A stretch of 14,404 nucleotides of DNA. Source: an uncultured Dermatophilus sp. (GTDB lineage: Bacteria > Actinomycetota > Actinomycetes > Actinomycetales > Dermatophilaceae). The stretch spans positions 1 to 14,404 of the forward strand of contig CAMCQD010000007.1 in assembly GCA_945876925.1 (NCBI GenBank), in the 5' to 3' direction. Positions 6,658-13,580 of this stretch are shown here, one piece after another. The notes under the pieces were generated by a model. That model did not search any database. It saw only the letters and a program-made list of their open reading frames with translations, and was not told the origin of the DNA. Each line of letters starts with the position of its first letter. Position 1 is the stretch's first letter. The position numbers and the translations under genes were made by a program.

Positions 6658-9600
6658 TCAGCTCGCGGAGTGCTGCAGGTGGCCGAAGCGGTGCATGGTG
6701 CGGCTGATGGCCTGCTCGCGCAGGAACAGCAGCAGCTCGCGGCGCCCGTTGGCCAGCATCGGCCCGTCGAACACGGTGATACCGCCCGCGGCCGCCTCCT
6801 CGTAGAGCACCTGGGACGCCTCCGGCGTGACCCGCACCAGCCGCAGCCGCCCGGCGACATCGCCCCGGTCGATCCGGGCGATGAAGTCCTCGTCCGTCTC
6901 GGAACGGTCGACGTAGCCGCTGAGCAGCTCGAACGCGGCCTTGGCCTCATCGGAGCTCTCAGCCAGGGACTTCAGGGTGGCGCTGGTCGCCGGGTGCAGG
7001 CTGAGCCGCACCTCGGTGCCGGTGCAGGCGGCCCCGAGCACCAGCCGGATCAGCTCATTGGTGCGCGCCGTCGGCCCGGTTCGCACCCACACCACCGGCG
7101 CGGGCAGGTACCGGAACACGTTCGACTCGACCACCAGAGCGGATTCGTCGAAGCTGCGCGAGAACTCCTGCTCCCAGGCGTATGCGTCGCTGCCCGCCGC
7201 GGCCCGGACCCAGGCCCGGTCGGGACGCTCGGCCAGCAGTGGCAGCAGATTACGCAACAGCCGCCGCACCGCCGGGCCAGGCTTGGCGACCCGGGAGGGC
7301 TCGCCGTCGGGCACCCACCGCCCCAGCTGGGCGACGTAGTTCGGCCCGCCCGCCTTGGCGCCGGGGCCCACCGACGATTCCTTCCAGCCGCCGAAGCTCT
7401 GCCGCCGCACGATCGCGCCCGTGATGTGCCGGTTGACGTAGGCGTTGCCGGCCTCGATCCGCTCCAGCCAGCGCTCGATCTCCTCCTCGTCCAGGCTGTG
7501 CAGCCCGCTGGTGAGCCCGAAATCGACGGCGTTGGCCAGGTCGATGGCCTCATCGAGGGTGTGCGCCCGCATGATGCCCAGCACCGGCCCGAACACCTCG
7601 GTCAGGTGGAAGAACGACCCCGGGGTGACCCCGTCCTTCAGGCCCGGGGACCACAGCCGGCCGGTGTCGTCCAGCTGGCGCGGCTGCACCAGCCACGTCT
7701 CGCCCGGCTCCAGCGTGGTCAGCGCCCGGCGCAGCTTGCCCTCGGGTTCCTCGATGACCGGCCCCATCGTGGCGGAGATATCGCCCGGCCAGCCCACCTT
7801 CACCGACGCGGTCGCGTCGATCAGCTGCCGCTTGAACCGCTCCGAGGTGCCCACCGAGCCGACCAGGATCACCAGCGAGGCCGCCGAGCATTTCTGCCCG
7901 GCATGCCCGAACGCGGAGGTGACCACGTCGGCGACCGCCAGGTCCAGGTCGGCGGCGGGGGTGACGATGATCGAGTTCTTGCCCGAGGTCTCGCCGTACA
8001 CCCGGGCCCCGCCGGGACGGTCGCAGCGCCACTTGGCGAACATCCGGGCGGTCTCGCTCGACCCGGTGAGGATGACGGTGCCGATCTGCGGGTGAGCCAC
8101 CAGCGCCCGGGCGACCTTACGGTCACCGGTCCGCACCACCTGCAGCAGGTCACGCGGCACGCCCGCCGCCCACAGCGCCTCGGCGGCCACCTCGACGCAG
8201 CCGGGAGTGGGGTGGGCCGGCTTGATGATCACCGCCGAGCCGGCTGCCAGCGCGGCCAGCACCCCGCCGATCGGGATCGCCACCGGGAAGTTCCACGGCG
8301 GGGTGACCAGCACCAGCGGGCTCGGCTCGAACCGGGCGCCGTCGGTGCACAGCCCGCCGGTCACGTCCAGCGCCGAATCGGCGTAGTACCGGGCGAAGTC
8401 GATCGCCTCAGAGACCTCCGGGTCGGACTGGGCCAGGGTCTTACCGCCCTCGGCCGCCATGACCGTGAGCAGCTCGCCGCGCCGGGCCTCCAGCTGGCGG
8501 GCCGCCTCGCGCAGCAGCCCGGCCCGCTCGTCCACCGGGCGGGCCAGCCACTCCTGGCCGGCGGCGAGGCCGCGCGCGACCGCGTCGGCGACCTGGCCCT
8601 CGTCGGCCAGCACCGGGGAGGTCAGCGGGGCCGGGGTGGCGGCGAGCACCTGGCGGCCCCACTCCCGGGTCGCCGCCAGCGACGGGTCGGAGTCGGGGGT
8701 GTTCGCGAAGACGTCCCCGACCGGGGGCCGCGCGGTCGTGCGGCGCGCCCCGATGAAGATGTCGTCGGTGGCGGCCACTGCGGCGCGGAAGCGCGCCTCC
8801 TCGGTGTCCATCGCGCTGCCGCCGTGCCCGCCGTGTCCGCGTCCGCTGTCCTTGAGCGCCTCGGAGAAGGTCGCGTGCAGGAAGTTCTCCGGCCCGGCGT
8901 TCTCTTCCAGGCGCCGGATGAGGTAGGAGACGGCCACGTCGAAGTCGGCCGGGGCGACCACGGGGGTGTACAGCAGCACCGTGCCGACGTCGGCCTTGAC
9001 CGCGCGGGCCTGCGAGGGGGCCATGCCCTGCAGCATCTCGACGTCGAGGCTGCCGGCGACGCCGCGGTCGGTGGCCAGCAGGTGCGCCAGCGCGACGTTG
9101 TACAGGTTGTGGCTGGCGACCCCGAGCCGCACCGCGGGGGCGCCGCCGTCGAACGATCCGGCGGCGTCGGGGCGCAGGGCCCGCTCGATGCAGCGCAGGT
9201 AGTTGGCGTCGACGTCGTGCTTGCTGTCGTAGGGGGCCTGCTCCCAGCCGTGGATAGCGGCCTCGACCTGCTCCATCGCCAGGTTGGCGCCCTTGACCAG
9301 GCGCACCTTGATGCCCGCTCCCCCGGCCGCGCGGCGGCGGCGGGCGAAGCCGATCAGCCGCTCCAGGGCGGGCAGGGCGTCCGGCAGGTAGGCCTGCAAG
9401 ACGATGCCGGCCTCGAGGTCCTTGAACTCCTCCTCGGACAGGATCCGCTCGAACAGCTCGATGGTCAGGTCGAGGTCGCGGTACTCCTCCATGTCGAGGT
9501 TGACGAACTTGTGCGGGCTGGCCTGCGCCGCCACGCGGTACAGCGGGCGGAGCCGCTCCAGGCAGCGCTGCACGGTGCCCTCGTGGTCCCACGTGACGAT

Positions 9601-10164
9601 CTGGGAAACCAGCGAGCTGACCTTGATGGAGACGTAGTCGACGTCGGGACGGGACAGCAGGGCCGCTACCCGGGCGGTGCGGCTCATCGCCTCGGTTTCG
9701 CCGAGCACGGCCTCGCCGAGCAGGTTGACGTTCATCCGGAAGCCGTCCTGGCGGGCCTTGGCCAGGTGCTTGCCCAGGGCGGGATCGCGCGCGTCGACGA
9801 CGAGGTGGCCGATCATCTGGCGCAGCCGCATCCGGGCGGCGGGCACGACTACGCCGGGCATCGCCCGGGCCGCCGCCGAGCCCAGCCCGAGGAGGACCCG
9901 GTCGCTGGGGGCGAGGAAGCCAGCGGCGCCGGTGCCCAGGGTGGTCAGCTCCTTGGCCGCGACCCCGGTGTCCTCGGGGCGGGCGACCCGGTCAACGAAC
10001 CGGACGGCCAGGTCCAGGCCTTCCGCGTCCCGCACGAGAGCCCCGATCTGCGCGGTGGTCGCGGCTTCCTGCCGGGTATTGCCCTCCTTCGTCGCGTCCG
10101 CCCATCGCCGCGCCAGATCGGCAGCGCGGTCGACGAACGGGTCCATTACTTCTCGGACCGACAT
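6658..10164 (-). CDS. putA: Bifunctional proline dehydrogenase / L-glutamate gamma-semialdehyde dehydrogenase PutA
   Basis: PutA oxidises proline to glutamate: an FAD-dependent proline dehydrogenase makes P5C, which a fused NAD-dependent aldehyde dehydrogenase converts to glutamate. The start MSVREVMDPF at 10164 has a strong ribosome site (AAGGAGG, 10176-10170); an ATG at 10215 is in frame but only adds 17 residues before it. The product is 1168 residues. The proline dehydrogenase barrel fills roughly residues 100-430 (LDMEEYRDL, GIKVRLVKGANLAMEQ). A Gly/His-rich linker (GRGHGGHGG) follows at about 445-455. The dehydrogenase half starts near 540, with TPPWNFPVAIP, VILTGSSETA, Glu725 in YGETSGKN and catalytic Cys759 in GQKCSAAS, the usual 34-residue spacing. 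The N-terminal ribbon-helix-helix domain of E. coli PutA is absent, so it should not repress its own gene. A C-terminal extension of about 150 residues follows the dehydrogenase domain. Confidence 0.96.
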   Translation of the reverse strand: MSVREVMDPFVDRAADLARRWADATKEGNTRQEAATTAQIGALVRDAEGLDLAVRFVDRVARPEDTGVAAKELTTLGTGAAGFLAPSDRVLLGLGSAAARAMPGVVVPAARMRLRQMIGHLVVDARDPALGKHLAKARQDGFRMNVNLLGEAVLGETEAMSRTARVAALLSRPDVDYVSIKVSSLVSQIVTWDHEGTVQRCLERLRPLYRVAAQASPHKFVNLDMEEYRDLDLTIELFERILSEEEFKDLEAGIVLQAYLPDALPALERLIGFARRRRAAGGAGIKVRLVKGANLAMEQVEAAIHGWEQAPYDSKHDVDANYLRCIERALRPDAAGSFDGGAPAVRLGVASHNLYNVALAHLLATDRGVAGSLDVEMLQGMAPSQARAVKADVGTVLLYTPVVAPADFDVAVSYLIRRLEENAGPENFLHATFSEALKDSGRGHGGHGGSAMDTEEARFRAAVAATDDIFIGARRTTARPPVGDVFANTPDSDPSLAATREWGRQVLAATPAPLTSPVLADEGQVADAVARGLAAGQEWLARPVDERAGLLREAARQLEARRGELLTVMAAEGGKTLAQSDPEVSEAIDFARYYADSALDVTGGLCTDGARFEPSPLVLVTPPWNFPVAIPIGGVLAALAAGSAVIIKPAHPTPGCVEVAAEALWAAGVPRDLLQVVRTGDRKVARALVAHPQIGTVILTGSSETARMFAKWRCDRPGGARVYGETSGKNSIIVTPAADLDLAVADVVTSAFGHAGQKCSAASLVILVGSVGTSERFKRQLIDATASVKVGWPGDISATMGPVIEEPEGKLRRALTTLEPGETWLVQPRQLDDTGRLWSPGLKDGVTPGSFFHLTEVFGPVLGIMRAHTLDEAIDLANAVDFGLTSGLHSLDEEEIERWLERIEAGNAYVNRHITGAIVRRQSFGGWKESSVGPGAKAGGPNYVAQLGRWVPDGEPSRVAKPGPAVRRLLRNLLPLLAERPDRAWVRAAAGSDAYAWEQEFSRSFDESALVVESNVFRYLPAPVVWVRTGPTARTNELIRLVLGAACTGTEVRLSLHPATSATLKSLAESSDEAKAAFELLSGYVDRSETDEDFIARIDRGDVAGRLRLVRVTPEASQVLYEEAAAGGITVFDGPMLANGRRELLLFLREQAISRTMHRFGHLQHSAS

Positions 10165-10181
10165 GGGGGCCTCCTTAATCT

Positions 10182-10226
10182 CGTGAGCCTCCCGCCCGAC
10201 GGCGGATGCTCTCATGGTGGCTCACG
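10182..10226 (-). promoter_or_regulatory. Nested inverted repeat beside the putA ribosome site
   Basis: CGTGAGCC (10182-10189) and GGCTCACG (10219-10226) are perfect 8-bp inverted copies 29 bp apart. Between them CCGCC/GGCGG (10192-10205) forms a smaller hairpin with a 4-base loop. In the putA transcript the outer stem would end 5 nt before the AAGGAGG ribosome site. It may be an RNA structure affecting putA translation, or a DNA operator with well-separated half-sites. No family is recognised. Confidence 0.4.
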
Positions 10227-10372
10227 CCCGGGCCCGGCACAGGGCGAAGCACCTCAGCAGTCGGAACCGATTACCCCCAGGTCACCGGGTTCACGATGCA
10301 CGCAACCCTCGCCACGCTGACATAGGCAGCGCACAGGAAAGTTCGTACACTTCTCCTCACCTAAGACATCTC

Positions 10373-10400
10373 GCGACAAACGAGCAGTTCAACCGATAAT
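10373..10400 (+). promoter_or_regulatory. Candidate promoter P1 of the zinc-protein gene
   Basis: GCGACA (10373-10378) and GATAAT (10395-10400) lie 16 bp apart in the AT-richer part of the region; GATAAT differs from TATAAT by one base. Transcription would start near 10407 and leave a leader of about 158 nt containing the repeated-arm element. Confidence 0.35.
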
Positions 10401-10450
10401 CTGACCGACTCCTTACGCTCTTGACCGAACCTAGTCCCGCAGGGCCCAGG

Positions 10451-10479
10451 TTCAGCCAGATACATCGTGTAGACATAAA
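10451..10479 (+). promoter_or_regulatory. Candidate promoter P2 of the zinc-protein gene
   Basis: TTCAGC (10451-10456) and CATAAA (10474-10479) lie 17 bp apart. The hexamers are weaker than those of P1, but the position just before the hairpin element is plausible; a start near 10486 would fall inside its first arm. It is an alternative to P1. Confidence 0.22.
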
Positions 10480-10482
10480 AGA

Positions 10483-10540
10483 GTGGCCCGGTGTGTCCGG
10501 CCACACGGTGATCGGGGGCGGTGGCCTCGACCGGGGCCAC
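10483..10540 (+). promoter_or_regulatory. Leader with two hairpins sharing identical arms
   Basis: Arms GTGGCC (10483-10488) and GGCCAC (10499-10504) form a first hairpin, extended by a GG/CC pair around a TGTGT loop. GTGGCC (10521-10526) and GGCCAC (10535-10540) form a second with an 8-nt loop. Because all arms are alike, arm 2 can also pair with arm 3, giving mutually exclusive folds as in attenuators. At the DNA level the same pattern is two inverted-repeat sites 38 bp apart, which could be protein operators. It ends 24 bp before the ATG at 10565 and does not include the ribosome site. The repeats are directly visible; a regulatory role is inferred. Confidence 0.45.
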
Positions 10541-10564
10541 TGGACGACTCCGGAAGAAGGTTCG

Positions 10565-10978
10565 ATGGCAGCCAGCACAACCGGCTCCCTGTATCTAGGG
10601 CCTCACGACCTCGCCCAGCGGGTGTCCTGCGCGATCTGCTCCAGTGACATCGGCATGCCCTGTCACGACGACGGGGTGCTACGCGCCGACCCGCATCACT
10701 CCCGGTGGATCATGTACCAGCGGCTCATCCGGGACCGCCCCTTCACCGCCACCGTCCGGGCCACCCGGGACGGCTACACCGAAGGCGAGCTGCTCGTGTG
10801 CGTGACCGCCCTGGACGGCAGCCACCTCGACGTGCTCAGCGACCCCCCGGCCGGAGTCGAGCGCAGCACCAGCATCGAGAACCGCTTCGTGCGGTTCCAG
10901 TCGTTCGTCGACGAGTCCGCCGCCCGCAGCGCGCTGCGCCACGCCGGGCGCGGCAGGCGGATCCGGCACGCGCTGTAA
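10565..10978 (+). CDS. Small zinc-knuckle protein of unknown function
   Basis: This is a 137-residue soluble protein. I chose the ATG at 10565 (MAASTTGSLYLGPHD), which follows GGAAGAAGG (10552-10560); the frame is open upstream to 10421, but the sequence there looks like leader. Near the N-terminus it has Cys22-x2-Cys25, Cys33 in GMPC and His44/His45 in PHHSRW. This resembles the CxxC...GxPC...HxxR metal-binding knuckle of short actinobacterial and actinophage proteins, so zinc binding is likely. The rest (about residues 50-137) mixes acidic and basic stretches and ends in a basic tail (HAGRGRRIRHAL) that might contact nucleic acid. It has no signal peptide or membrane segment. It stands alone, divergent from putA and convergent with the antiporter. 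I do not know its function. Confidence 0.7.
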   Translation: MAASTTGSLYLGPHDLAQRVSCAICSSDIGMPCHDDGVLRADPHHSRWIMYQRLIRDRPFTATVRATRDGYTEGELLVCVTALDGSHLDVLSDPPAGVERSTSIENRFVRFQSFVDESAARSALRHAGRGRRIRHAL

Positions 10979-10992
10979 CCACCCCGCAGTTC

Positions 10993-11036
10993 AACGGCCG
11001 GGAGGGAACCCCGCAGCGGGCTCCCTCCCGGCCGTT
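10993..11036. terminator. Bidirectional terminator with a perfect 15-bp stem
   Basis: The arms 10993-11007 and 11022-11036 are perfect inverted copies (AACGGCCGGGAGGGA and its complement). The 14-nt loop contains a further CCCG/CGGG pairing. The arms begin with AA and end with TT, giving short T-tracts on both strands. It starts 14 bp after the zinc-protein stop and 24 bp beyond the antiporter stop, so it probably ends both convergent transcripts. Confidence 0.8.
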
Positions 11037-11060
11037 CGCATGCCATCCGCGCCGGGCGGG

Positions 11061-12476
11061 CTACCCCTCCCCGCCGGAGACGGCCGCCCCCGTGCCCGAA
11101 CGGCCGCCCGGGAGGCCGGAAAGCGCGACCGAGGCCGCCGCGATCACCACGCCGAGCACGGAGAGGAGCAGACCGCCCTCGATGAAGATGAGCACCATGC
11201 CCGCCAGGATCGGGACCAGGTACCGGAAGGTCCACACGACGTACCCGCCGAAGGACGGCATCGGCACGCCCGACTTCTCAGCGACGGATTTCACCATGAA
11301 GTTGGGCCCGTTACCGATGTAGGTGATCGCGCCGCAGAACACCGCCCCCAGGCTGATCGACACCAGGTACACCGCCGGCACGCCCGGGGCGTTGCCGATC
11401 CGGTCGGCACCGGGCAGCTGGGCAGCCATCTCGAAGAACGTCACGTACGTGGGGGCGTTATCGAGCACCGAGGACAGCCCGCCGGTGAAGATGAAGAACG
11501 TGCTCTTGTTCAGCGGCAGCGACGGCGCCACCTGGGCCAGGTACTTCAGCGCCGGGATCATGGTGAGGAAGATCCCGGTGAACAGGGCCGCCACTTCCTG
11601 GATAGGCGCCCAGGTGAACTCGTTCCGGCCGAACCGGATCGACCCGGGGGTGAGGCGGTACGAGGCGGTCGCCGCGGCCACCATGACGATCTCGCGCCAG
11701 GGAACGTAAGCGGTCCAGGCCGCGTGCCCCTCCTCGATGGCGTGCATGTCGATCGAGGGGAGGAAGGCGACCGCCGCGATGACGCACGCGAACCACGCGA
11801 AGTTGAGTTTGCCGTCGATGCCCAGCGGCTGCTTGTGCACCTCGTCGACGGCGATGTCGGCCGGCGACTCACGGGCGTACGCGCGCGAGTCGAGCAGGAA
11901 GTAGGTCGCCAGCAGGCAGACGTTGACGAACAGCCATTCGGGCAGGAGATGCATCGTCCAGGTGAACGGCACCCCGCGCAGGAACCCCAGGAACAGCGGC
12001 GGATCGCCCAGGGGGGTGAGCAGGCCGCCGCAATTGGCCACGATGAGGATGGTGAAGATCACCGTGTGCGCCTTGTGCCTGCGCTCGGAGTTGGTGCTGA
12101 GGATCGGGCGGATGAGCAGCATGGCCGCCCCGGTGGTGCCGATGAACGAGGCCAGCACGCCGCCCACGGCCAGGAAGGCCGTGTTCGTCAGCGGCCGGGC
12201 GGCCAGGTCACCGCGCAGGTAGATACCGCCGGCGACCACGAACAGCGCGCCCAGCAGGGCGATGAACTGGACGTACTCGACGAGGGCGTGCACCACTGCG
12301 GTGGCGTCCCCGCCGAAGATGAACCACGCCGCCACCGGCACCCCCAGCACCAGCGCGAGCACGAGCTGGTTGCGGGGCCGCTCCCAGTGGTGCGCGGCCG
12401 CCGGGATGAGAGGGAAGATCGCGATACTGAGCAGCATCAGGGCAAACGGGATGATGCTCCACCATTCGACTAACAC
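11061..12476 (-). CDS. Sodium:proton antiporter (ion transporter superfamily, CitMHS-like)
   Basis: This 471-residue membrane protein has about 11-13 hydrophobic segments and resembles proteins annotated as sodium:proton antiporters or putative citrate transporters of the IT superfamily (NhaD/CitMHS-like). Characteristic stretches are WWSIIPFALMLLSIAIFPL at the N-terminus, SFIGTTGAAMLLIRP (about 110-124), GGLLTPLGDPPLFLGFLRG (about 150-168), GLSSVLDNAPTYVTFFE and ITYIGNGPNFMVKSVAE. Two similar helix-hairpin repeats (TTGAA... and DNAPT...) fit that fold. The likely role is Na+ export in exchange for H+, but a carboxylate substrate cannot be excluded. The start is GTG at 12476: GGAGG ends only 1-2 bases before it, too near for a normal ribosome site, and a -10-like TACCGT lies 7 bp upstream, suggesting a leaderless mRNA. 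Codon 2 is TTA, a rare leucine codon in such DNA. Confidence 0.85.
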   Translation of the reverse strand: MLVEWWSIIPFALMLLSIAIFPLIPAAAHHWERPRNQLVLALVLGVPVAAWFIFGGDATAVVHALVEYVQFIALLGALFVVAGGIYLRGDLAARPLTNTAFLAVGGVLASFIGTTGAAMLLIRPILSTNSERRHKAHTVIFTILIVANCGGLLTPLGDPPLFLGFLRGVPFTWTMHLLPEWLFVNVCLLATYFLLDSRAYARESPADIAVDEVHKQPLGIDGKLNFAWFACVIAAVAFLPSIDMHAIEEGHAAWTAYVPWREIVMVAAATASYRLTPGSIRFGRNEFTWAPIQEVAALFTGIFLTMIPALKYLAQVAPSLPLNKSTFFIFTGGLSSVLDNAPTYVTFFEMAAQLPGADRIGNAPGVPAVYLVSISLGAVFCGAITYIGNGPNFMVKSVAEKSGVPMPSFGGYVVWTFRYLVPILAGMVLIFIEGGLLLSVLGVVIAAASVALSGLPGGRSGTGAAVSGGEG

Positions 12477-12489
12477 CCCTCCGACGGTA
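12477..12489 (-). promoter_or_regulatory. Candidate leaderless -10 of the antiporter gene (left arm of a 13-bp inverted repeat)
   Basis: Read on the minus strand, TACCGT (12489-12484) is followed by 7 bp and then the GTG at 12476. A TANNNT hexamer at this distance is typical of leaderless transcripts in actinobacteria, where the first base of the start codon is also the transcription start. No clear -35 is seen; CTGACC lies 20 bp upstream. The 13-bp unit recurs inverted at 12575-12587. Confidence 0.45.
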
Positions 12490-12574
12490 ACCCACGAATC
12501 ATCGCTCCTGGTCAGGTTCTCGTGTCAGACGCGTAAAACGTCATGAGCGTTCGCGTGATCCGGTAGCGGTGCCC

Positions 12575-12587
12575 TACCGTCGGAGGG
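12575..12587 (+). promoter_or_regulatory. Candidate leaderless -10 of the DedA-like gene (right arm of the repeat)
   Basis: TACCGT (12575-12580) is followed by CGGAGG and then GTG at 12587, the same arrangement as on the opposite strand for the antiporter. The sequence TACCGTCGGAGGG is identical in both arms. It could act as two leaderless promoters, or as a pair of operator half-sites enclosing the 85-bp divergent spacer. A convincing -35 is missing here too. Confidence 0.45.
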
Positions 12588-13462
12588 TGAGCGATGCCAC
12601 CATGCCTGAGCAGAGCAGCGACCCCGGCCCGCGCAAGCCCGCCGCATCCTGGGCCAGGGGCGCCGGCGGCCAGCTGTGGCCGGAGGGGACCGTCTTCGGG
12701 CGCAATGATCGCATCTGCCTGGCGCTCATCGTCGGGGTGACCATCTTCGGGCTCATCATGCTTCCCGCCCGGCCGGTGATCCTCACCTGGGCGCCGCTGG
12801 CGATCGTGGCCCTGACCGGCTCCCGCACCGGCATGGTGGCCTGCGGGGCGCTGGCCGCCACCGGATCGGCCGGGATGCCGCTCCCGCTGGCGATCGCGGT
12901 GCCGCTGATCGCCGGCATCCTCAGCATCGTCAAGTTCGACCCGGTCTACTGGTGGGCCGGCAAACTGTGGGGCGAGTGGTTCATCAAGGCCATGGCCGGC
13001 CAGACCAAGCGCAGCATCCGCCGCGCCGAACGCGCCGAGCAGCTGGCCCGCACATACATGATCCCGGCGATCGGGCTGACCTATATCCCGTTCGTGCCGG
13101 TCCCGGCGGCGATCATCTACGCCGTGCTGGGCGCTTCGGGGACGAAGCTGCGCACCTTCCTGGGCATCGATCTGGTCTTCGCCACGATCGCCCAGGTCAC
13201 CTACTTCACGCTGGGCTGGTACATCGGCCAGCCGGCGGTCGCCCTGCTCGACGAGTTCGCGAAATACTCGCTGTGGCTAGCGCTGGGCATCCTGGTGTTC
13301 ATCATCGCCGGCTCGGTCCGGACCTCGATCATCGCCGAGAAGGAGCGCGCCGCCCAGGAAGCCGGGGAATCCCGGGAGGCCGGGACCGCCCGGGACGACA
13401 CCGCGGGCACGTCCCGGGCGCAGGCACCCGGCCCGGCTGGCCAGCCCGGCGAGCCCGGCTGA
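12587..13462 (+). CDS. DedA/VTT-domain integral membrane protein
   Basis: This belongs to the DedA (SNARE-associated, VTT) membrane family, whose members act in membrane homeostasis and in some cases as lipid flippases. From GTG 12587 it has 291 residues. Order: a polar N-terminus of about 40 residues, hydrophobic segments at about 40-60 and 65-80, a third segment (about 90-110), then FDPVYWWAGKLWGEWFI and a basic cytoplasmic helix (TKRSIRRAERAEQLARTY). The core hairpin IGLTYIPFVPVPAAIIYAVLGASG follows, then two more membrane segments ending FAKYSLWLALGILVFIIAG. The last 40 or so residues are polar and Gly/Ala/Pro-rich, probably disordered. The start is uncertain: GTG 12569 and ATG 12602 are also in frame. 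GTG 12587 is favoured by the -10-like hexamer 6 bp upstream. It is divergent from the antiporter. Substrate unknown. Confidence 0.75.
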   Translation: MSDATMPEQSSDPGPRKPAASWARGAGGQLWPEGTVFGRNDRICLALIVGVTIFGLIMLPARPVILTWAPLAIVALTGSRTGMVACGALAATGSAGMPLPLAIAVPLIAGILSIVKFDPVYWWAGKLWGEWFIKAMAGQTKRSIRRAERAEQLARTYMIPAIGLTYIPFVPVPAAIIYAVLGASGTKLRTFLGIDLVFATIAQVTYFTLGWYIGQPAVALLDEFAKYSLWLALGILVFIIAGSVRTSIIAEKERAAQEAGESREAGTARDDTAGTSRAQAPGPAGQPGEPG

Positions 13463-13514
13463 GCAGCCCCGTTCAGCGGAGCAACCGGGCGGCTACGTGC
13501 CCCAGCCAGCGGAC

Positions 13515-13531
13515 GCGCAGCCGGGCTGCGC
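13515..13531. terminator. Possible hairpin between the convergent DedA-like and permease genes
   Basis: GCGCAGC and GCTGCGC are perfect 7-bp arms around a CGG loop, midway in the 118-bp gap between two converging genes. There is no T-run, so termination rests only on position and stem strength. Confidence 0.4.
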
Positions 13532-13580
13532 ACGCCGGGCAGGGCCAGGATCCCCGGAGCTGACTGGCACGCCCGCTGTC

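Larger units (their letters stand above)
10165..10564. other. Divergent intergenic region between putA and the zinc-protein gene
   Basis: These 400 bases have no credible gene. The middle (about 10240-10480) is clearly richer in A and T than the coding DNA, as expected for promoters of the two divergent genes. On the putA side is a nested inverted repeat next to its ribosome site. On the other side are two -35/-10-like pairs and the repeated-arm leader. I could not pick a convincing putA promoter: TATGTC on the minus strand at about 10323-10318 fits a -10, but no -35 matches it. Confidence 0.6.

Noticed and set aside
10165..10215. Start of PutA at the ATG at 10215
   Set aside because: It adds 17 residues upstream of the strong AAGGAGG site that serves the ATG at 10164.
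6451..10320. A 1289-codon open frame on the plus strand opposite putA
   Set aside because: It mirrors putA almost exactly; high-GC codon bias removes stops from the antisense frame. The translation is Arg/Gly/His/Gln-rich with no domain features, while putA has complete catalytic motifs.
10421..10564. Upstream extension of the zinc-knuckle protein
   Set aside because: It would start at TTG without a ribosome site, and the stretch is better explained as leader with hairpins. ATG 10565 has a purine-rich site.
11040..12473. A 477-codon plus-strand frame opposite the antiporter gene
   Set aside because: It is the same kind of antisense shadow: very rich in His, Arg, Gly and Asp, with no recognisable family. 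The opposite strand encodes a clear membrane protein.
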